From IMG/VR virus record IMGVR_UViG_3300020735_000007, positions 36,877 to 100,876 of that record: 64,000 bases of DNA, one strand, 5' to 3'. This stretch comes from a virus. A program made the position numbers and the translations under genes. Shown here one piece after another: positions 1-7,458 of the stretch (positions are counted from its first letter, which is position 1; every line of letters starts with the position of its first letter). The notes under the pieces were generated by a model. The model worked only from the letters and a program-made list of their open reading frames with translations. It was not told the DNA's origin and did no database searches.

Positions 1-187
1 CCCTTCCTTCATTCAAATAGTGTAAAAGAGGAGTGCTAGTTAAGAATTTAGATGCTTTTAATTCTTTTACATGATTACGAATTTTTTCAATTTGAATACA
101 TTCGCACTCTTCCATACTAAATTCTTTGTTGGTAATTTTTAACCCAGTTCCATTACAAATTGGGCAGACACCAAATTTTGTTTCCAT
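1..187 (-). CDS. Partial zinc-finger protein, possibly helicase-loader/DnaC-like N-terminus
   Basis: The start codon overlaps the stop of the upstream SNF2-type helicase (TAATG), so the two are translationally coupled. The reading frame runs off the left edge after about 62 residues. The visible part begins METKFGVCPICNGTG and then has a CEC pair near residue 35, giving a CxxCxGxG...CxC zinc-binding pattern followed by a basic helical stretch. This arrangement is typical of the N-terminal zinc finger in phage DnaC-like AAA+ helicase loaders, and also of DnaJ-type fingers. No ATPase domain is visible because the gene is truncated by the window, so the loader assignment is an inference. Confidence 0.6.
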   Translation of the reverse strand, partial: METKFGVCPICNGTGLKITNKEFSMEECECIQIEKIRNHVKELKASKFLTSTPLLHYLNEGR

Positions 188-2142
188 TAGAAGTTCCATT
201 TAGAGAAATCTAGCTCTTCCTTTATTATTACTGACTTCTTCTTACCCTTTTCAAAGGCCATTTTGTAACCTTCCTGATCTTGAGCTTCTTCTAACATAGA
301 GCCATTCAAGAAATCCCCCATTTTAGTTGTCTTAACATGAACCTTCAATAATTTTTTAAATTCTTCATCGTCATTCAATTTTTCCATTCCGGAGGCAAGA
401 TCAAGATCATTACCATCTTCTGATAATACTCCCGCCGAATAGGATTCCCCAAGGATAATTTCAAATAACTGACCCTTCCCTTTGAGAGCTTCAATGGCAT
501 ATTCGTCAATAGTACCTCTGGCCGGGATAATATGAAGGGAGCAAGCTGAGTGAGGACTAGCCATTCTCACCATACGGCCCACAGTTTGCAGCAATTGACC
601 CCAGGACCAGGGAGCGTCCAGCATGACCATATGAGCCGCCTGTTGGAGATTGACCCCCTCTGAGGCTGCGCTATTGATAAATAAAAGGGTATGGTTTGGA
701 TTTTCTTGGAATAGTTTCTTAACAACATCTCGTTCTTTTTCATTTTCAGCCCCGGTAATGCGAAGAAATTTTCTATCTCCAAATTCACCCATTTCAAAAA
801 GTTTTTCAAAACGGTCAATCCAGGATCTACTTTTGGTAAAGACAATGACCTTCTCTCCCTCAAGATCACCGTCCAGAAGGTCCAGAAGCATTTCTTCCTT
901 GGGAGATAACTTCTTTGTGTAAAATTCAGCTTTGTTACCTGGATCAAGGAGTGCAGGGTGATTAGCAACTAACTGATAAACAGAGAGTTGAGTCATCATA
1001 TTATTGGGGTCACGCTCTTTTTCGTAGAGTTCGCCCCCTTTTTTACGAATGGATGGAGGTAAAATAAAATTACCATTAGGGATGTCTTCAAGGAGCAATT
1101 TAGATTGCTTCTTATCCAAATCAACAGGGTGATAAATAGTAGTTAATTTCGGTAAAGGTTCTTTTACTTGTGCCTGTGAACGTCCATAATAAAATGGCCT
1201 CATCCCAATCTTAAATTCTTTTACATTTTTATAACCGACCAAAACATCCTTCATTACCCCTCTACCCACATGAACTTGCTTATATATACAGAAACGATCA
1301 CGAAATAGAGTCATGGCACCAAAGGGACGAATCCCTATGGCACAGGCGATTGAATACATTTCTTCAAGAGAATTTTGAATGATAGTAGCGGTCATGGCCC
1401 ATATCACGCCAATATGCGGCTGCAATTTAAGAATCATACGCCTAATTTGAGAAGTAGTGGATTTAAATTTTTGGGCCTCATCACACACTAAAATGACATT
1501 CTCACCATAACTTTTCATGAGATCAATGAGAGCTTGGACCTCTGGAGAAATCTCCTCTTTAGCACCTTTAGTAAGCGGATTGCCATCTTGATCAAACTCC
1601 CCTTCAATAGTGCGCCTTCGACCAACTAAGGAGGTGTATTTGCAAATCAAAATGTTCTGAGTTTTAGATTTTAGAAAATTTTCTATCTGAGCCAGTCGAG
1701 CTTCAGACCCCTTCATTTTGTTATAGGTATCCTGAAGAACTTCAACGTTTAAAGTGGTGAAATTTTCGTATTCTCCCTTCCACTGATAAGTGGTGGATTT
1801 GGTTCCCATAACTATAACTTTTAAATTAGGGTTTTTAGATATTTTGTAAGCTGATGCCACAATCGCCATAAGTGACTTCCCTAGCCCGACTCCGTGACCA
1901 TCAATATGTCGAGGCATTTTGATGAAATGAGCAATGGACTGAGTTTGATAGTTACGAATTTTGAGTTCTTTACCATTCTTCATAATGGTGCGAACAGTTG
2001 GAGGGTAAGTAATGGGGATAGGACCAGTTTCAGGATCATGGGTTCTGATACTATACAGAAGTTCTAATGTCTTATGGGGGACATTTAATTTTTCAGTATA
2101 GGGAGTAATCAGAGGGCATACCTCTTCTTCAAGCGGGTCCAT
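187..2142 (-). CDS. SNF2/superfamily 2 DNA helicase
   Basis: This 651-residue protein carries the superfamily 2 ATPase motifs in order: Walker A GVGLGKS (84-90), a motif Ia region at 108-121, Walker B DEAQ (221-224), motif III TAT (251-253), motif IV VIVFTKS (432-438), motif V GVNLQ (496-500) and the arginine finger motif QTVGRMVRM (519-527). GLGKS and a Q-x-x-GR-x-x-R motif fit the SNF2/UvsW-like translocases, which remodel or anneal DNA during replication, recombination and repair. The chosen start has the SD sequence AGAAGGAAG. It overlaps the next small zinc-finger gene by one base. T4 UvsW is the nearest functional analogue I can suggest, but no substrate can be read from sequence. Confidence 0.9.
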   Translation of the reverse strand: MDPLEEEVCPLITPYTEKLNVPHKTLELLYSIRTHDPETGPIPITYPPTVRTIMKNGKELKIRNYQTQSIAHFIKMPRHIDGHGVGLGKSLMAIVASAYKISKNPNLKVIVMGTKSTTYQWKGEYENFTTLNVEVLQDTYNKMKGSEARLAQIENFLKSKTQNILICKYTSLVGRRRTIEGEFDQDGNPLTKGAKEEISPEVQALIDLMKSYGENVILVCDEAQKFKSTTSQIRRMILKLQPHIGVIWAMTATIIQNSLEEMYSIACAIGIRPFGAMTLFRDRFCIYKQVHVGRGVMKDVLVGYKNVKEFKIGMRPFYYGRSQAQVKEPLPKLTTIYHPVDLDKKQSKLLLEDIPNGNFILPPSIRKKGGELYEKERDPNNMMTQLSVYQLVANHPALLDPGNKAEFYTKKLSPKEEMLLDLLDGDLEGEKVIVFTKSRSWIDRFEKLFEMGEFGDRKFLRITGAENEKERDVVKKLFQENPNHTLLFINSAASEGVNLQQAAHMVMLDAPWSWGQLLQTVGRMVRMASPHSACSLHIIPARGTIDEYAIEALKGKGQLFEIILGESYSAGVLSEDGNDLDLASGMEKLNDDEEFKKLLKVHVKTTKMGDFLNGSMLEEAQDQEGYKMAFEKGKKKSVIIKEELDFSKWNF

Positions 2143-2167
2143 AGACTTCCTTCTACCTAGTTAATAC

Positions 2168-2392
2168 TCAATTTTCGTTTCTTCCGGCTTCTTTTTCACC
2201 CTCTTTAGTAATGCTAAAAAGGGATTCTCCGGTATCAACGTTAGATCCAATAGCTTTTATAAACCCCTTACTGGTCAAACGAAACATAATTAAATCATCT
2301 TTATGGGGAAGAGCCGCCTCACGAATCAGACCATTTCCTCTTTGAATCATCCTTAGAATTTCGATAGTGCGTTTTTCATGTTGATGAATCAT
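2168..2392 (-). CDS. Small winged-helix-like hypothetical protein
   Basis: The product is 74 residues with a strong SD (AGAGAAGAGGAAA). Its layout, an N-terminal helix pair (EKRTIEILRMI), then LTSKGFIKAIG and FSITKEGEKEA, resembles the recognition helix and wing of small winged-helix DNA-binding proteins, in which 'LT.KG...' and 'IT..G..EA' are common. I do not recognise a specific family. A TATAAT box lies 18 nt upstream of the start, so this gene may begin a short transcription unit with the helicase downstream. Confidence 0.6.
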   Translation of the reverse strand: MIHQHEKRTIEILRMIQRGNGLIREAALPHKDDLIMFRLTSKGFIKAIGSNVDTGESLFSITKEGEKEAGRNEN

Positions 2393-2409
2393 ATAATTTC
2401 CTCTTCTCT

Positions 2410-2415
2410 ATTATA
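2410..2415 (-). promoter_or_regulatory. Possible -10 box upstream of the small winged-helix gene
   Basis: A perfect TATAAT on the minus strand lies 18 nt before the start codon. No good -35 is found at 17-19 bp, so this is weaker than the five matched promoters described elsewhere. Confidence 0.3.
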
Positions 2416-2451
2416 ATAAAAAACTAGTTTCAATCCATTTCTTATCGAAAA

Positions 2452-2850
2452 TTAATCCGTATGAAATTGTTTTATAAAAATAGGTTTCTTCAAACGTTCA
2501 GCCTCTCTAATACTATGGCGTGTCCCAGGAGAAGATCCATCCCAGAAGGCTATGATAGCATCGGCGTACGTGATCATCTTAGTATTTCGATCTTTTCCCG
2601 CTCTAACATTATATTTTTTACCCCATGCGTTAACTCTAATTATTGCACCTGGAACATCTAGATTATCCCAATCAGCAGGGAAAGAGACTACTGGGATTCC
2701 TTTTTCTTCAGCCCATACTCTACCCAAAGTATCTGCACCTGGAGCTTCGCCACAACATTCTTCAGTAATATTAAAACCTGATTCTTGAATAGCTTGTTCT
2801 AGTAGCATTTTATCAATGAAATTCCTTGAACCAATAATAGCTACTTTCAT
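2452..2850 (-). CDS. SLOG-family (DUF2493/YspA-like) nucleotide-binding protein
   Basis: This 132-residue protein matches the DUF2493/YspA pattern. It starts KVAIIGSRNF (2-11), has a GEAPGADTLGRVWA segment (about 34-47), a PADWD segment (about 58-62), GKDRNTKMI (about 85-93), then ADAIIAFWDGSSPGT and a final lysine-proline segment. It is a single-domain Rossmann-like protein of the SLOG superfamily, which binds nucleotides or nucleotide-derived ligands. SLOG proteins occur in phage and in signalling or defence systems; the ligand here is unknown. It ends a few bases from the next small gene, in a compact operon of accessory genes. Confidence 0.85.
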   Translation of the reverse strand: MKVAIIGSRNFIDKMLLEQAIQESGFNITEECCGEAPGADTLGRVWAEEKGIPVVSFPADWDNLDVPGAIIRVNAWGKKYNVRAGKDRNTKMITYADAIIAFWDGSSPGTRHSIREAERLKKPIFIKQFHTD

Positions 2851-2852
2851 AG

Positions 2853-3074
2853 TTACTCCTCTAGGTCTACTCCCATCATTGAGAGACTAATATTCTTGGG
2901 GCCGGAATCCGTACAGATCACATCACCTTCAGTAGTGTGGTAAGTAATCTCCCGACTTTCAATTAATTTGAAATTTCTAATTGGCTGACATTCAACTTTA
3001 GTGCCAAAACGTAATTCAAGTCTCCCTTCTTTAGTTTCCGAGTCTACTTGAATATAATAGTGTTCCATTGGCAT
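2853..3074 (-). CDS. Hypothetical protein
   Basis: The product is 73 residues, beta-rich in appearance, with no motif I recognise. The start has the SD AAGGAG. It stops two bases before the start of the SLOG-family gene, which suggests co-translation. The family is not recognised. Confidence 0.6.
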   Translation of the reverse strand: MPMEHYYIQVDSETKEGRLELRFGTKVECQPIRNFKLIESREITYHTTEGDVICTDSGPKNISLSMMGVDLEE

Positions 3075-3084
3075 AAAAACTCCT

Positions 3085-3357
3085 TTAAGTTTTCCTCACT
3101 CTTTTAGATATTACTCTTTTTGGTCTAATAGTTTTAGGCAAGGAAGACATAATTCCCTGTTCTTGAAAATCGGAGTACCAGCGGAGGGAAGCTAAAAGAA
3201 AATCTGCATCTTCCTGGGACCAACAGGAATAAACCGTTCTAAAAGAGCCATCCTCTAGAAGACCCACGTTAAAAGTGTCCCACTCCACAACCACAGATCC
3301 AGGGTCATCAGCCAAAATCTTCTGACAGACCCAAGTAAATTTAGTTTGATCGGTCAT
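3085..3357 (-). CDS. Hypothetical protein with a basic C-terminus
   Basis: The 90-residue product has an aromatic, mixed alpha/beta N-terminal part and a lysine/arginine-rich tail (last 15 residues), suggesting nucleic-acid contact. No family is recognised. Its ribosome binding site AGAGGTG lies inside a 7-bp hairpin (3362-3382), so translation may be structure-controlled. Confidence 0.6.
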   Translation of the reverse strand: MTDQTKFTWVCQKILADDPGSVVVEWDTFNVGLLEDGSFRTVYSCWSQEDADFLLASLRWYSDFQEQGIMSSLPKTIRPKRVISKRVRKT

Positions 3358-3361
3358 AGTT

Positions 3362-3382
3362 CACCTCTCTTATAAAGAGGTG
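3362..3382 (-). promoter_or_regulatory. Hairpin masking a ribosome binding site
   Basis: The seven bases 3362-3368 pair perfectly with 3376-3382 around a 7-nt loop. On the minus strand the 3' arm is AGAGGTG, the SD of the gene starting at 3357. Regulation is an inference from this overlap. Confidence 0.4.
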
Positions 3383-3386
3383 GAAA

Positions 3387-4811
3387 TTAAGTATTCCATA
3401 ATTTCATAACCGAATCATATACCATAGATACCGGAATTTCTTGCATACAAGTGATAGCACCGTTGGGGCACCAATTTCTAACAAGATCACCCATAGATAC
3501 CCCAGAATTGAGAGAAGCTTGAGCTTCATTGGACCATAAAAAATTTGTATCCTTCACTAATTTAGGGAAGCAGGGAGCATGAGGACAGGTAGAATTTAAT
3601 CCAATAGCGTTCCATCCTAATTCTCCATGACGGAAAGGTAGCCTCCATTGGGACGAGACAACTGAGTATAATCCTACAATACCGCAATCAGTAGCCCCGG
3701 CCAGTTGAATTGGACCTGAATCTCCCGAAACTAATACTTTACATTGTCGTAAAAAAGCTATAGCTTCAAAAGTAGAGAGATCAAAAACATTAGTGACTCC
3801 TTCAAATTGATGAGAATTATTAACTCCATACCAAGATGTCATCCCTAAAGAACATACTTCTATTCCTGAAGTTTGAAGTAAACGAACTAATTCTTTCCAA
3901 TATTCAATAGGCCACCTACGATTCTCTGTATTACAAGCAGGATTAATGGCTATTCTTTTATTTCCAGGAAATCTTGTTTGAATATTTTCAAGAACAGAAG
4001 GGGAAATATTTAAATCTAAAGATTTAAAATGGTTAGAAACATCAGTCACTCCGCAAGCTTTTAATAAAGTGTCTACCTGATGGGCAGCTTGAAGTTGGAA
4101 CCAAGCAGGGGAAAGATAAATATCCTTAGCAGTCTGTTTAGAACTAACGGAACTAACGTGTGGGCAAGCCTTGATAAGATCGTGCCATTTAGGTATCGTA
4201 ACAAAATGTATCTTGTAATTTTTATGAGCCAGAGCTTTAGCTACACACAAAGCCATGCAAATATCCCCTAGGCCCATACTCATTTCACAGATAGAAATTT
4301 CTTCTGGTAATTCCCTAAATGGCTTCTTAACTCTCAAAATCATTCTGCTTACTTGAAGAATCCCTCTGTCTGAATCAAAAAATTGTAAATGGTCTACTAC
4401 TTGAAGATCAACTTTCATAAACCTAGCTAAGGGGGTTCCAGGGCTATGATGAGCAATAAGCATATCAGCAAAATCTAAATCAAACAGACGAAGACTTTCA
4501 TAAGTCACTGGTCTACAATGAGTAGGATCACCTAAGTAATCGGGGTGCAAAGGATGAGGGACTTCAATAGTAACCCTAGCATCCGGGGCACAAACTCTAT
4601 AGATTTCTTTAATGATAGCCAAGTATTTATTTGTTTGCTGTCCAATATGCTCAAGAACATGAGTTAATTGAATTTCTTCTACAGAGCTATCCTCCCACGG
4701 CCAAGGGAGAGTTTCAAGATTCCAAATGAAATCAGCACCGGTTGAAGGGTGCTGATCTACATTGACAAATCCTTCTAAATGGTTAAATCCGCAACCCAAA
4801 TTCAGCTTCAT
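3387..4811 (-). CDS. Fused SAM methyltransferase and GT9-like (heptosyltransferase-type) glycosyltransferase
   Basis: This 474-residue protein looks like two enzymes in one chain. Residues 1-150 form a class I methyltransferase: LNLGCGF (3-9) is the SAM-binding loop, followed by a VDQHP acidic segment, LTHVLEHI and a YRVCAPDARVTIEVPHP segment typical of Methyltransf_11 proteins. From about residue 170 a second Rossmann domain begins with MGLGDICMAL. The C-terminal half has AINPACNTENRRWP and SGDSGPIQLAG, the nucleotide-sugar site pattern of glycosyltransferase family 9 (ADP-heptose:LPS heptosyltransferases). A role in modifying a glycan, DNA or protein is possible, but the substrate cannot be read. 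The start has SD GGGGAAG and lies just downstream of a tRNA. Confidence 0.8.
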   Translation of the reverse strand: MKLNLGCGFNHLEGFVNVDQHPSTGADFIWNLETLPWPWEDSSVEEIQLTHVLEHIGQQTNKYLAIIKEIYRVCAPDARVTIEVPHPLHPDYLGDPTHCRPVTYESLRLFDLDFADMLIAHHSPGTPLARFMKVDLQVVDHLQFFDSDRGILQVSRMILRVKKPFRELPEEISICEMSMGLGDICMALCVAKALAHKNYKIHFVTIPKWHDLIKACPHVSSVSSKQTAKDIYLSPAWFQLQAAHQVDTLLKACGVTDVSNHFKSLDLNISPSVLENIQTRFPGNKRIAINPACNTENRRWPIEYWKELVRLLQTSGIEVCSLGMTSWYGVNNSHQFEGVTNVFDLSTFEAIAFLRQCKVLVSGDSGPIQLAGATDCGIVGLYSVVSSQWRLPFRHGELGWNAIGLNSTCPHAPCFPKLVKDTNFLWSNEAQASLNSGVSMGDLVRNWCPNGAITCMQEIPVSMVYDSVMKLWNT

Positions 4812-4830
4812 GACTTCCCCATAAGAAAAA

Positions 4831-4908
4831 TGGTGATCCCAACAGGATTTGAACCTGTGACTTTCGCCTTAAAAGGGCGGTACTCTATCCGGCCTGAGTT
4901 ATGGGACC
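4831..4908 (-). tRNA. tRNA-Lys (anticodon TTT)
   Basis: The cloverleaf can be drawn by hand: acceptor GGTCCCA pairs with TGGGATC, discriminator A, encoded CCA at 4831-4833, D arm with GG, anticodon loop CTTTTAA giving TTT, and T arm ACAGG-TTCAAAT-CCTGT. The anticodon stem has one C-A mismatch at its outer pair. The gene is otherwise canonical. Confidence 0.92.
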
Positions 4909-4922
4909 ATAGTAGTCTTTTA

Positions 4923-5019
4923 CCTTGGAGCGGGTTTCGTTTACACCAGCGTTAGTCCGTAACCAGCACAAGGCTGGCCTTACTGTGCTTGAAGGCTGAT
5001 CTGTCCACGCCGCCCAAGG
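4923..5019 (-). ncRNA. Structured RNA candidate beside tRNA-Lys
   Basis: Between the HTH gene and tRNA-Lys, CCTTGG (4923-4928) can pair with CCAAGG (5014-5019), enclosing a nested hairpin AGCACA..AAGG..CCTT..TGCT. No ORF explains this stretch. It could be a leader or a degraded tRNA; I did not find a complete cloverleaf. Confidence 0.25.
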
Positions 5020-5027
5020 CAAAAAAT

Positions 5028-5240
5028 TTACTCATTAGAATTAAGGACAATATTTGCAAACTGACCGAAATTCAAATTACGAACAAAATGATACTTCAAG
5101 GAATGCATCTTACGCTTGATAGCGATGGGAGTGCGCTGAAGGCGGGTGGCGATCTCAGAGCGAGTGTAGCCAGCCGCAGCCATATCAACGAGTGTAGCAG
5201 TGCTGTAATTAGTCCAGCGGTTACCAGTATGTCTTGCCAT
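5028..5240 (-). CDS. Small HTH (Myb/GcrA-like) DNA-binding protein
   Basis: The 70-residue product begins with a basic and aromatic segment, then has LVDMAAAGYTRSEIATRL followed by TPIAIKRKMHSL. This is the helix-turn-helix pattern seen in GcrA-like and Myb/SANT-like small phage regulators ('L..m...G.s..eIA..L.R...ai..k...L'). SD AAAGGAG precedes the start. A GAGTATTAA element lies 42 nt upstream. It probably binds DNA as a regulator, but its target is unknown. Confidence 0.7.
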   Translation of the reverse strand: MARHTGNRWTNYSTATLVDMAAAGYTRSEIATRLQRTPIAIKRKMHSLKYHFVRNLNFGQFANIVLNSNE

Positions 5241-5329
5241 GTAATGCTCCTTTAAAATGGGGGGAACTCGTCCCTCTTGTGTTAATACTCAATTACCGAG
5301 AAGAAAAAACGATACGCAAATTTTAAGCC

Positions 5330-5722
5330 TTAATCTCCAGGTTCATTCGGTTTTCTTGAGTCAAAAGCTTTCTTTTCAATAACAGATCTCTGATCGGGGT
5401 GAAGGGTGAGAGTTATACAATCAGCTACAACGTTTGGGTTATATTGCTTAAATGAGCCACCGTGGCCGATTCGGAGGTGGCACTCTAATGTAGACATACA
5501 AAGAGTTATAAGATTATGAGGATCAAGTTCCAAAGCTGGATCAGAGTGGAAAGGCTGCTGATGATGAACTTGAAGTCGGTCCTTTCCCCCACACGCTGCA
5601 CAAAATGGTTGAGACTCAAGATGTTCTTTCTCGACTTTCGGCCATTCAGGACTTCTTGTTACCTTTTTTACTAATTTTTCCCTAAAAACACTATAAACTA
5701 CATTAATTATATGACTCAACAT
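5330..5722 (-). CDS. HNH endonuclease
   Basis: This protein of 130 residues has the HNH metal finger: a CAACGG CxxC pair, LQVHHQQPF (first His pair), DPHNLITLC (Asn) and CHLRIGH (final His). This is the classic ββα-metal nuclease fold found in homing endonucleases and in packaging-associated HNH proteins. I chose the ATG at 5722 because GGAGGG lies directly before it; an in-frame TTG four codons earlier has no SD. It sits among small accessory genes rather than beside terminase, so a free-standing homing role is more likely. Confidence 0.85.
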   Translation of the reverse strand: MLSHIINVVYSVFREKLVKKVTRSPEWPKVEKEHLESQPFCAACGGKDRLQVHHQQPFHSDPALELDPHNLITLCMSTLECHLRIGHGGSFKQYNPNVVADCITLTLHPDQRSVIEKKAFDSRKPNEPGD

Positions 5723-5758
5723 TTTTCCCTCCAATAAAAGGAGAGAAAAGTTGTATAC

Positions 5759-6124
5759 TTACTTCATTATCCAACTGACTAGAGGCATATGGATGAAATT
5801 CTTAAAAAAGTAGTTAAATATAAGGATAAGAGTGGTCATGTGAATGGCCTGATCCAAGCCTATAACTGTAAAAAACCAATGACGCTTTTCTTTTTTCCAA
5901 AGATAGGAAGTTACCCTAGAAGTTATCCAATCTGTTAAGAAGTGAGCAACTCCATTCAACAGGGCAAACTGCCAACCAAAAAGAAGAAGGACCGTTGTGT
6001 AAACCAGAACATGAAAACCGAGCCACAGATTGTTGGAACTCTTATTGATAGCCATCTTATCAGTCTGAAGCACAAAATCAGCAATGAAATGGAGCCAGAT
6101 TAAAGCTAAGATTGAACCTATCAC
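5759..6124 (-). CDS. DUF3307-type integral membrane protein
   Basis: The 121-residue product is strongly hydrophobic with about three to four membrane segments. It has an N-terminal LHFIADFVLQTDKMA motif followed by a conserved His, and a later HFLTDW, which match the DUF3307 family often found in phages and bacteria. Function is unknown. Its ATG overlaps the stop of the upstream gene by four bases (ATGA), so expression is probably coupled. Confidence 0.75.
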   Translation of the reverse strand: MIGSILALIWLHFIADFVLQTDKMAINKSSNNLWLGFHVLVYTTVLLLFGWQFALLNGVAHFLTDWITSRVTSYLWKKEKRHWFFTVIGLDQAIHMTTLILIFNYFFKNFIHMPLVSWIMK

Positions 6125-6402
6125 GATTTCTCCTTAGTTGGGTCTGCCCCATCCATTTTGTCTAGCATCTCTCTCATTCTAGGAATATCTTCGTAACGCA
6201 TGATCCAGTAATCCCAATGACCATACTGGCACTTATAGCCAAAAATATATTTAATGGCGATCCAAACACGCTTCCAAATAGATTGGTAATCATTAAGGAA
6301 TACAGAAGTGTATAGTCTTTTATCTTCTTTATCAATAATGAAACGGAGAGTGTGTTCATCACCCCCGCAAGCACATTCAAAGTATTCAGTTCCATCTAAC
6401 AT
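6121..6402 (-). CDS. Conserved phage hypothetical protein
   Basis: The 93-residue product starts with YFECACGGDEHTLRF, a Cys pair followed by a His, then an aromatic-rich IWKRVWIAIKYIFGYKCQYG region. I recall similar short proteins in many phages, without known function. It overlaps its neighbours on both sides (TAATG upstream, ATGA downstream), placing it in a tightly coupled mini-operon with the DUF3307 protein. Confidence 0.65.
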   Translation of the reverse strand: MLDGTEYFECACGGDEHTLRFIIDKEDKRLYTSVFLNDYQSIWKRVWIAIKYIFGYKCQYGHWDYWIMRYEDIPRMREMLDKMDGADPTKEKS

Positions 6403-6632
6403 TAATGTCTTCCCCCTATGATTCTAACAGAACCAGCTATCTCACCATCTAGCTTCCTGGCTAGCTTGTAAGCCCCGGTAAGACTATCGTGAATACCTTG
6501 AAGCTCTATGTTGATTTCACCTACCAGAGCGGCAGCAAGGGCCTTTATTTGCTCAGAATGAACTCCTTTTACCCCAGTGACCTTTTCATACTCAATTTCG
6601 GTTCGTTTCATGACTGATTCAAGACTTAACAT
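6402..6632 (-). CDS. Hypothetical helical protein
   Basis: The 76-residue product is mainly alpha-helical, with a QIKALAAALVGEINIELQGI helix. There is no recognisable domain. A strong SD AAAGGAGAG precedes the start, and its stop overlaps the next start codon by one base. Confidence 0.6.
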   Translation of the reverse strand: MLSLESVMKRTEIEYEKVTGVKGVHSEQIKALAAALVGEINIELQGIHDSLTGAYKLARKLDGEIAGSVRIIGGRH

Positions 6633-6642
6633 TTTCTCTCCT

Positions 6643-6825
6643 TTAAAGGCTTACGTAAATATTGTTGTGGCAGAGGGGGCAGCAGACAGAGACAGAGTTA
6701 CCATCTCTTTGGTCATATACCACATGACCCTCAGAACGTTTGAAGCGAACTATGGTGCCGCAGTAGTGGCATTCACCCTTATAGGCGATGTCATCTGGCA
6801 ATTTTCCTTTTTTAATAATCTCCAT
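6643..6825 (-). CDS. Small zinc-ribbon protein
   Basis: The 60-residue product has CHYC near residue 19 and CCPLC near residue 48, forming a four-cysteine zinc ribbon. I chose the ATG at 6825 because it follows GGAGGAG; longer in-frame starts would run back through a terminator hairpin. Zinc ribbons of this size act in nucleic-acid binding or as adaptors. Nothing points to a precise role. Confidence 0.65.
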   Translation of the reverse strand: MEIIKKGKLPDDIAYKGECHYCGTIVRFKRSEGHVVYDQRDGNSVSVCCPLCHNNIYVSL

Positions 6826-6860
6826 ACTCTCCTCCATATTAGCCTCTATGCTTAATACTA

Positions 6861-6888
6861 CAAAAAGACCCCAGTTTCCTGGGGTCTT
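6861..6888 (-). terminator. Rho-independent terminator
   Basis: A 10-bp perfect stem (6865-6874 with 6879-6888), a 4-nt loop and a TTTTTG tail on the minus strand follow the HTH gene that ends at 6983. Confidence 0.85.
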
Positions 6889-6982
6889 GAAGTTCAGTTG
6901 ACGGATTTGCACTTGCCGTTCCAGAAGGACGCAGCCAAGCGCTACTCTTGCGTCCCTCTTGCCCCTAGCACTGAAGTTCTAC

Positions 6983-7363
6983 TTACAGACCGACCTCAGA
7001 GGCCAGCTTGCCAGCATCTTCCCAGCGGCCAAGAGTGCGGCGACTGACACCCAGATAATCAGCCATCTCGGTCTTGTTCATACCTTCGGCCTTGCGATAC
7101 TCGCGCACGGTCTTGCTAGACTTGCTACGAGCCGGGGCCTCCTGTTCACACGCGCAACCCTCACACTCATCCTGGGCCTCTTCCTTGTCCCCAAGAGGCT
7201 GGATGTTGAGATTGCTGGGGTTGAGGAAATCATTGATGTTGATCTTCCCACTCAGCACCTTGAGAATAGTGCCAGGGAGATCCACCGGGACCGCACACCA
7301 CTTCCCACTGCCAAGATCTTCAGCCAGGACTTCCACACCGTTGATAAGAAAACGCTTCGCCAT
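6983..7363 (-). CDS. HTH (XRE/Cro-like) DNA-binding protein
   Basis: This 126-residue protein has an acidic, cysteine-containing middle (ECEGCACE) and a C-terminal helix-turn-helix at about 88-118: VREYRKAEGMNKTEMADYLG then VSRRTLGRWE. The pattern is that of XRE-type regulators. It has its own promoter (7410-7440), an SD AAAGGAG and a terminator after it, so it is a one-gene transcription unit. Its third positions look richer in G+C than those of its neighbours, which hints at a different origin. It is probably a transcription regulator; the target is unknown. Confidence 0.75.
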   Translation of the reverse strand: MAKRFLINGVEVLAEDLGSGKWCAVPVDLPGTILKVLSGKININDFLNPSNLNIQPLGDKEEAQDECEGCACEQEAPARSKSSKTVREYRKAEGMNKTEMADYLGVSRRTLGRWEDAGKLASEVGL

Positions 7364-7409
7364 TGTTGGCTCCTTTAAGTTAGAGGCATCGGCCTCGTTG
7401 TCATACTTT

Positions 7410-7440
7410 ATTATACCGTGTTCTAAGAGTTTTGTGGCAA
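7410..7440 (-). promoter_or_regulatory. Promoter, TTGCCA-19-TATAAT type
   Basis: Minus-strand TTGCCA (7435-7440) is separated by exactly 19 bp from TATAAT (7410-7415), with G just before the -10. It lies 47 nt upstream of the HTH gene. Four other sites share this architecture. Confidence 0.7.
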
Positions 7441-7458
7441 CTTATTTTCAGAAATTTT

